Of a stretch of DNA of 28,781 nt, positions 24,643 to 28,781 are shown in pieces. Within the stretch, counting starts at the first letter, position 1. Each line of letters starts with the position of its first letter. This DNA comes from JAXGTD01 sp040775095 (GTDB taxonomy: Bacteria > Pseudomonadota > Gammaproteobacteria > Chromatiales > Chromatiaceae), in NCBI GenBank assembly GCA_040775095.1, contig JAXGTD010000042.1, positions 1 through 28,781 on the forward strand, read 5' to 3'. The notes under the pieces were generated by a model, which was not told the DNA's origin, searched no databases, and was given only the letters and a program-made list of their open reading frames with translations. The position numbers and the translations under genes are program-made.

Positions 24643-25446
24643 ATGAACATCGCCCGTCGTTCCGCCGTTGCCGGACTCTTTTACCCGGACGACCCGCGGG
24701 AGCTTCGCGTCCAGGTGCAATCGTATATCGACGGCGCGACCGCGGAGGCATCCACCTCGGGTGGTCTCCCGTCACCCAAGGCGATCATTGCCCCGCATGC
24801 CGGCTATGTCTATTCCGGCCCCATCGCGGGGAGCGCGTACGCGCGCATCGCGGCAGGGGCGGAGCAGATCACCCGCGTGATCCTTTTCGGGCCCGCACAC
24901 CGGATGGCGTTTCAAGGCATCGCCTATAGTCGGGCAGAGCACTTCGAGACACCGCTTGGCGACATTCCGGTTGATCGCGCCGCCCTCGAGCAGATCGGCG
25001 ATCTCCCCGAGGTCCATGCACGGGATGCCGCCTTCGATGGCGAGCACTGCCTGGAGGTGCAACTGCCGTTTCTGCAAGTGCTGCTCGGCGCCTTCCGTGT
25101 CGTCCCCCTGCTGGTTGGCGATGCCCGGGACGAGGCCGTCACACGGGTCATGGAACGACTCTGGGGGGGGCCGGAGACACTGATCGTCGTCAGCTCGGAC
25201 CTGAGCCATTATCTGGATGACGCATCGGCGCGGTCGATCGACGCGCGCACCGCGCAGGCCATCTGCGCGCTGCAGCCAGAGGCCATCACACACCACCAGG
25301 CCTGCGGCCGAAACCCGATCGCGGGGCTGTTGCTCGCGGCCCGGCACCACGGGCTCAAGGCGAGTGTGCTGGATCTGCGCAATTCCGGTGACACCGCCGG
25401 ACCGCGTGACCGGGTGGTAGGCTATGGCGCCTATGCCTTCGAATAG
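24643..25446 (+). CDS. amrB: AmmeMemoRadiSam system protein B (MEMO family)
   Basis: A 267-residue homologue of human MEMO1, a fold related to extradiol dioxygenases. Residues matching the metal site of MEMO1 are visible: H52 (APHAGYVYSG), H86 (GPAHRM) and C221 (QACGRNPIAG), with H189 in VVSSDLSHYLD also conserved. MEMO1 has been reported to bind iron or copper; the bacterial role is unknown. GAGGAGG lies seven bases before the ATG, which excludes the longer frame from 24556. The 3' end overlaps possible starts of amrA, so the two are an operon. Confidence 0.93.
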   Translation: MNIARRSAVAGLFYPDDPRELRVQVQSYIDGATAEASTSGGLPSPKAIIAPHAGYVYSGPIAGSAYARIAAGAEQITRVILFGPAHRMAFQGIAYSRAEHFETPLGDIPVDRAALEQIGDLPEVHARDAAFDGEHCLEVQLPFLQVLLGAFRVVPLLVGDARDEAVTRVMERLWGGPETLIVVSSDLSHYLDDASARSIDARTAQAICALQPEAITHHQACGRNPIAGLLLAARHHGLKASVLDLRNSGDTAGPRDRVVGYGAYAFE

Positions 25447-25489
25447 GCCGACGGGATCGGGCACGACGCCGGAGGTGCCGGCCAGGCCC

Positions 25490-26047
25490 ATGCTCAGCGC
25501 GGAATCGCGCCGGGCACTGCTGGAGTTGGCACGGGCATCGATCGGCCAGGGTCTGCGTGACGGGCGCGCGCTCGACGCCAACCCCCAAACCCAACCTCCC
25601 GCGCTGCGCGCCACCGGTGCCAGCTTCGTCACCTTGCATCACCACGGCCAGCTACGCGGCTGCATCGGCCATCTGGAGGCCAGCGAGCCGCTCGCCTGCA
25701 ACGTGGCGGCGAACGCGTTTTCGGCGGCGTTCCGCGACCCACGTTTTCCGCCGTTGTCACCGGCGGAGCTCGGCGGATTGCAGATCGAGATCTCGGTACT
25801 GACCCCATCGGAACCCATCCGCTTCACCAACGAGGCCCAACTGATCGCCGCGCTGCGCCCGGGCGTTGACGGCGTGATCCTGACCGAAGGCGCCAGACGA
25901 GGCACCTTTCTGCCGTCGGTCTGGAAACAGCTTCCCGCGGCCGCCGACTTCCTGCACCATCTCAAGATCAAGGCCGGCCTGAGCCCGGATCATTGGTCGG
26001 ACCAGATTCGCGCCTGGCGTTATCGCACCGAATCATTCGGCGAATAA
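25490..26047 (+). CDS. amrA: AmmeMemoRadiSam system protein A (AMMECR1 domain)
   Basis: A 185-residue AMMECR1-domain protein. Seen: ATGASFVTLHHHGQLRGCIGHLEA with the diagnostic LRGCIG, FSAAFRDPRFPPL, LQIEISVLTPSEPI and a late GTFLPSVWKQLP. The start is placed at ATG 25490 (MLSAESRRALLEL), the usual family beginning, with GGAGG 14 bases upstream. Starts at 25424 or 25433, inside the end of amrB, would add about 20 Pro/Thr-rich residues and cannot be excluded. Function is unknown; the constant partnership with amrB and amrS suggests one pathway or complex. Confidence 0.9.
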   Translation: MLSAESRRALLELARASIGQGLRDGRALDANPQTQPPALRATGASFVTLHHHGQLRGCIGHLEASEPLACNVAANAFSAAFRDPRFPPLSPAELGGLQIEISVLTPSEPIRFTNEAQLIAALRPGVDGVILTEGARRGTFLPSVWKQLPAAADFLHHLKIKAGLSPDHWSDQIRAWRYRTESFGE

Positions 26048-26105
26048 CGCCACCTTTGTCACTTCATCGCATCCTGCCGCCAGCCCCATCGGAGCCGTAT
26101 TCAAC

Positions 26106-27401
26106 GTGGACGACATCCATCTTTCTGGTCTGTTCCTTGCCTTGGGCGTCCTGCTCCTGCTATCCGGCTTTTTCTCTGGCTCCGAGACGGCGTTGATGTC
26201 GCTGAACCGCTACCGGCTGCGGCACAAGGCGGACCAGGGACACCGCGGGGCGATGCTTGCGCGCGGGTTGCTCGATCGCCCGGACCGTCTGATCGGGCTG
26301 ATCCTGCTCGGCAACAACTTCGTGAACATCCTTGCCTCGTCGCTCGCGACGGTGATCGCGCTGCGACTCGGCGGCGAGGGGGCCATCGCGATCGCCGCTG
26401 GCCTGCTGACCCTGGTGGTGCTGATCTTCTCCGAGGTCACGCCCAAGACCCTCGCCGCACTGCACCCGGAGCGCATCGCCTATGCCTCCGCCTACGTCTA
26501 TACGCCCATGCTGCGCGTGCTCCAGCCCATCGTCTGGGCTGTCAACCTGATCACCAACAGCATCCTCAGGCTGCTCGGCGTCAGCCCAGAGGGACAGGAG
26601 GGGCACGCGCTGAGCCGCGAGGAGCTGCGCACGGTCGTCACCGAGGCCGGCGCGATGATCCCCGAGCGCAGCCGCGACATGCTGCTGGCCATCCTCGACC
26701 TCGAGCACGCCACGGTCGAGGACATCATGATCCCGCGAAACGAGGTGGAGGGAATCGATATACAGGACTCCGAGGAGGAGATCGTCAACGCCATCAAGCG
26801 CGCCAACTACACCCGGCTACCGCTGTTCGATGGCAGCATCGACAACGTCATCGGCGTGTTTCACGCGCGCAATGCCCTCAACGCCCTGTTCGATCGTGGC
26901 CTGGTCAAGGCCAATCTGCGCGAGATCGCGCGCGAGCCCTATTTCGTGCCGGAAGGGACCGGGCTTTACCAGCAGTTGATCAACTTCCAGCGGCTCAAGC
27001 GCCGCGTCGGGCTGGTCGTGGACGAGTATGGCGACTTCCAGGGCCTGATCACCCTCGCCGACCTGCTCGAGGAGATCGTCGGCGAGTTCACCACCGACCC
27101 CTCGGACTCATTCTCGGACATCTACCGCGGCGAGGACGGCAGCCTGCTGATCGATGGCGCCATCAGCGTGCGCGAGCTCAACCGCGCGATGCGTTGGAAC
27201 CTACCGACCAGCGGCCCGAAGACCCTGAACGGCCTGATCATCGACTACCTCGAAACCATCCCGGAGCCCGGCACCAGCCTGAAGTTGCAGGGCCACCCCA
27301 TCGAGATCATCCAGACCGAGGACACCAGTGTGAAGACCATCAAGTACACCGGCGAGCAGCCGCGCAAGAAGTCGGGCAAGGCGACAGCCGGCGGCCACTG
27401 A
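26106..27401 (+). CDS. CorB/CNNM-type membrane protein with CBS pair (HlyC/CorC family)
   Basis: A 431-residue protein. The N-terminal CNNM domain (about 1-190) opens with SGFFSGSETALMSLNRYRL and has three to four membrane helices. A CBS pair follows (about 205-330; VEDIMIPRNEVEGID and VGLVVDEYGDFQGLITLADLLEEIVGE), then a C-terminal CorC/HlyC domain (about 345-415). Family members are tied to magnesium or cobalt efflux; the CBS domains bind nucleotide. E. coli YfjD is the nearest type I recall. It starts with GTG, GGAG 11 bases ahead, and is 58 bp after amrA, so it may belong to that operon. Nothing looks broken. Confidence 0.9.
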   Translation: MDDIHLSGLFLALGVLLLLSGFFSGSETALMSLNRYRLRHKADQGHRGAMLARGLLDRPDRLIGLILLGNNFVNILASSLATVIALRLGGEGAIAIAAGLLTLVVLIFSEVTPKTLAALHPERIAYASAYVYTPMLRVLQPIVWAVNLITNSILRLLGVSPEGQEGHALSREELRTVVTEAGAMIPERSRDMLLAILDLEHATVEDIMIPRNEVEGIDIQDSEEEIVNAIKRANYTRLPLFDGSIDNVIGVFHARNALNALFDRGLVKANLREIAREPYFVPEGTGLYQQLINFQRLKRRVGLVVDEYGDFQGLITLADLLEEIVGEFTTDPSDSFSDIYRGEDGSLLIDGAISVRELNRAMRWNLPTSGPKTLNGLIIDYLETIPEPGTSLKLQGHPIEIIQTEDTSVKTIKYTGEQPRKKSGKATAGGH

Positions 27402-27451
27402 TCAGCACCTGCAGGCGCGCGGTGCCAATGTCGCCCGGGTGCCGCGGCTGA

Positions 27452-28564
27452 TTAAGCCATTCGATGCCGGAACAGCCAGGCGGCGCTGACCAGGGTGACG
27501 AGAGCAATCAGCGCAAGCGGCCACAACTGCCCCGAGAGCAGATCGAACCCGGCCCCTTCGAGAAACACGCCGCGCAGGATGATCAGGTAGTAGCGCAACG
27601 GATCGATCAGCGTCAGTCTCTGCACCAGCACGGGCATATTCGCGATCGGGGTCGCAAAGCCCGACAGAATGACCGCTGGCACCAGAAACAGGAAGGCCCC
27701 GAGCAAGGCCTGCTGCAGCGTCGCGGCAAGCGAGGAGATCATCAGGCCAACCCCGACCGCGGCGAGCAGAAACAACGCGATGCCACTGTAGAGCACGGCA
27801 AGACTGCCCACCAGCGGCACACCAAACCAGAACACCGCCAGCGCCACCACCAGCGACGCCTCGAACAGCCCGACGACGAGCCCGGGCGCCGCCTTGCCAA
27901 TCAGGATCTCCAGCGGGCGCAGCGGCGTAACCAGGAGTTGATCAAATGTCCCCTGCTCGCGCTCGCGCGCGACCGACAGCGCAGTGACCATCATGGTCAC
28001 CACCAGTGTCAGGATCCCGACCAGCCCGGAGACAAAGAACCAACGGCTCTCCAGGTTCGGGTTGTACCAGGCGCGCGTGACCAGATTCGCCGGCGGTCCC
28101 CGCAGCCCATGGCGCTGCACCCAATCGGCGTTGAACCCCGAGATGATCTGATTGACGTCCTCCAGGACGACCTGGGCGGTGTTGGAATTGCGCCCATCGA
28201 TCAACACCTGTACCGGCGCCGGCGCGCCGACCATCAGATCCGCGGTAAAGCGCGGACCGAGCTGAATCACCAGCAGCACCTCGCGGGAGTCGATGAGCCC
28301 GGCGATCTCGGACTGTCGCTCGATGCGCCGTTCGAGACGGAAGGTCGGCGACCCCGCGAACCGCGCCAGCAGGTCCCGCGCCGCGAGGCCACCATCGCGG
28401 TCATAGACGGCGTAGGCGACGTGGTTCAGGTCGAACGAGGCCGCATAACCAAACACCAGCAACTGGATCAGCGGCGGCACGATGACGACGAAGCGCGAGC
28501 GCTTGTCCTTGAACAGCGCAAGGAACTCCTTGACGATCAGCGCGAGGATCCTCGATCCCATCAT
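27452..28564 (-). CDS. ABC-2 type permease (YbhR/YhhJ-like)
   Basis: A 370-residue membrane subunit of an ABC exporter. Seen: an N-terminal helix after LIVKEFLALFKDKRSR, a large periplasmic part (about 50-170, with LIDGRNSNTAQ), then five helices with AREREQGTFDQLLVTPLRPLEIL and a final GFATPIANMPVLVQRLTLIDPLRYYL. The start is the ATG that overlaps the stop of the upstream permease (ATGA); the longer frame to 28657 would lie inside that gene. Such pairs usually work with an ATPase and a HlyD-type periplasmic adaptor, which would lie beyond the window. The substrate cannot be read from the sequence. Confidence 0.9.
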   Translation of the reverse strand: MMGSRILALIVKEFLALFKDKRSRFVVIVPPLIQLLVFGYAASFDLNHVAYAVYDRDGGLAARDLLARFAGSPTFRLERRIERQSEIAGLIDSREVLLVIQLGPRFTADLMVGAPAPVQVLIDGRNSNTAQVVLEDVNQIISGFNADWVQRHGLRGPPANLVTRAWYNPNLESRWFFVSGLVGILTLVVTMMVTALSVAREREQGTFDQLLVTPLRPLEILIGKAAPGLVVGLFEASLVVALAVFWFGVPLVGSLAVLYSGIALFLLAAVGVGLMISSLAATLQQALLGAFLFLVPAVILSGFATPIANMPVLVQRLTLIDPLRYYLIILRGVFLEGAGFDLLSGQLWPLALIALVTLVSAAWLFRHRMA

Positions 28565-28781
28565 TCCAGCCGCTTGTGCAACAGCCGGCGGCTCAGGCCG
28601 AGAAAGAACGCGGCCATCAACGCGAGCGCGGCGGCGTTGGGGAGGATCACGCTCCACAGGTCGCCGGCCAGAAACAGGCTTTGCAAAATGGCAACGAAGT
28701 AGCGCGCGGCGATCAGGTGCGTGACCACCTGCACCACGAAGGGCATACTGTCGATGTCGAACAGGAAGCCCGATAGCAGGA
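28561..28781 (-). CDS. ABC-2 type permease (YbhS-like), C-terminal fragment at window edge
   Basis: The frame is open to the window edge, so only the last 72 residues are present. LLSGFLFDIDSMPFVVQVVT followed by HLIAARYF and AILQSLFLAGD matches the C-terminal part of ABC-2 permeases, and a last helix ends in SRRLLHKRLE. It is upstream of, and coupled to, the second permease. The gene continues beyond 28781; the ATG at 28746 is internal. Confidence 0.85.
   Translation of the reverse strand, partial: LLSGFLFDIDSMPFVVQVVTHLIAARYFVAILQSLFLAGDLWSVILPNAAALALMAAFFLGLSRRLLHKRLE

Noticed and set aside
1..28781. CRISPR arrays, insertion sequences, phage or integrase genes
   Set aside because: No regularly spaced repeats, transposase or integrase motifs were found on either strand.

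Overview
The window is about 28.8 kb of GC-rich, gene-dense chromosome. Gene content and order (ubiK-comM next to glnK-amtB, znuCB-zur, a YheS-type ABC-F protein, sodB, and a Fur-family Zur close to the E. coli type) point to a gammaproteobacterium. I would guess a Chromatiales/Ectothiorhodospiraceae-like lineage, but this is inferred from content and not proven. I see no insertion sequence, prophage, CRISPR array, rRNA or tRNA.

Layout. (1) 1-2041 (+): the end of a zinc ABC transporter operon, znuC (5' truncated), znuB, zur. (2) 2289-3377 (+): alanine racemase alr. (3) 3497-7715 (-): nitrogen uptake. A TorF-type putative porin, PII protein glnK, amtB and a second Amt transporter follow one another. 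A sigma-54 promoter and an NtrC-type palindrome lie upstream of the porin. (4) 8043-12328 (+): ubiK, comM, yheS-like ABC-F and a DUF2939-like membrane protein, tightly packed. (5) 12641-16503 (+): glycogen phosphorylase translationally coupled to a Glu/Leu/Phe/Val dehydrogenase. (6) 16866-19416 (+): a lone V-type ATPase subunit I and Fe superoxide dismutase sodB. (7) 19656-21369: an ECF sigma factor/NrsF-type anti-sigma pair (-), divergent from a small secreted protein (+). The two directions carry matching ECF-type promoters (TGTAACC-N16-CGACT). (8) 21963-23255 (+): a secreted glycine-zipper protein and a TVP38/TMEM64 membrane protein. (9) 23336-26047: the AmmeMemoRadiSam trio, amrS (-) divergent from amrB-amrA (+). 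(10) 26106-28781: a CorB/CNNM-type membrane protein (+), then two ABC-2 permeases (-), the second cut by the window edge.

How the parts work together. The nitrogen block reads as one NtrC-responsive module in which an outer-membrane protein is induced with PII and AmtB. The ECF block reads as an autoregulated envelope or metal-stress switch. The anti-sigma has exactly two cysteines, 50 residues apart. The promoter geometry moves the sigma factor's start to an internal GTG, and the only other visible target is a 98-residue secreted protein with repeated PD motifs that I do not recognise. This divergon is the best candidate for an undescribed system here. The lone V-ATPase subunit I and the 593-bp gap with a paired DnaA-box-like sequence also deserve a second look.
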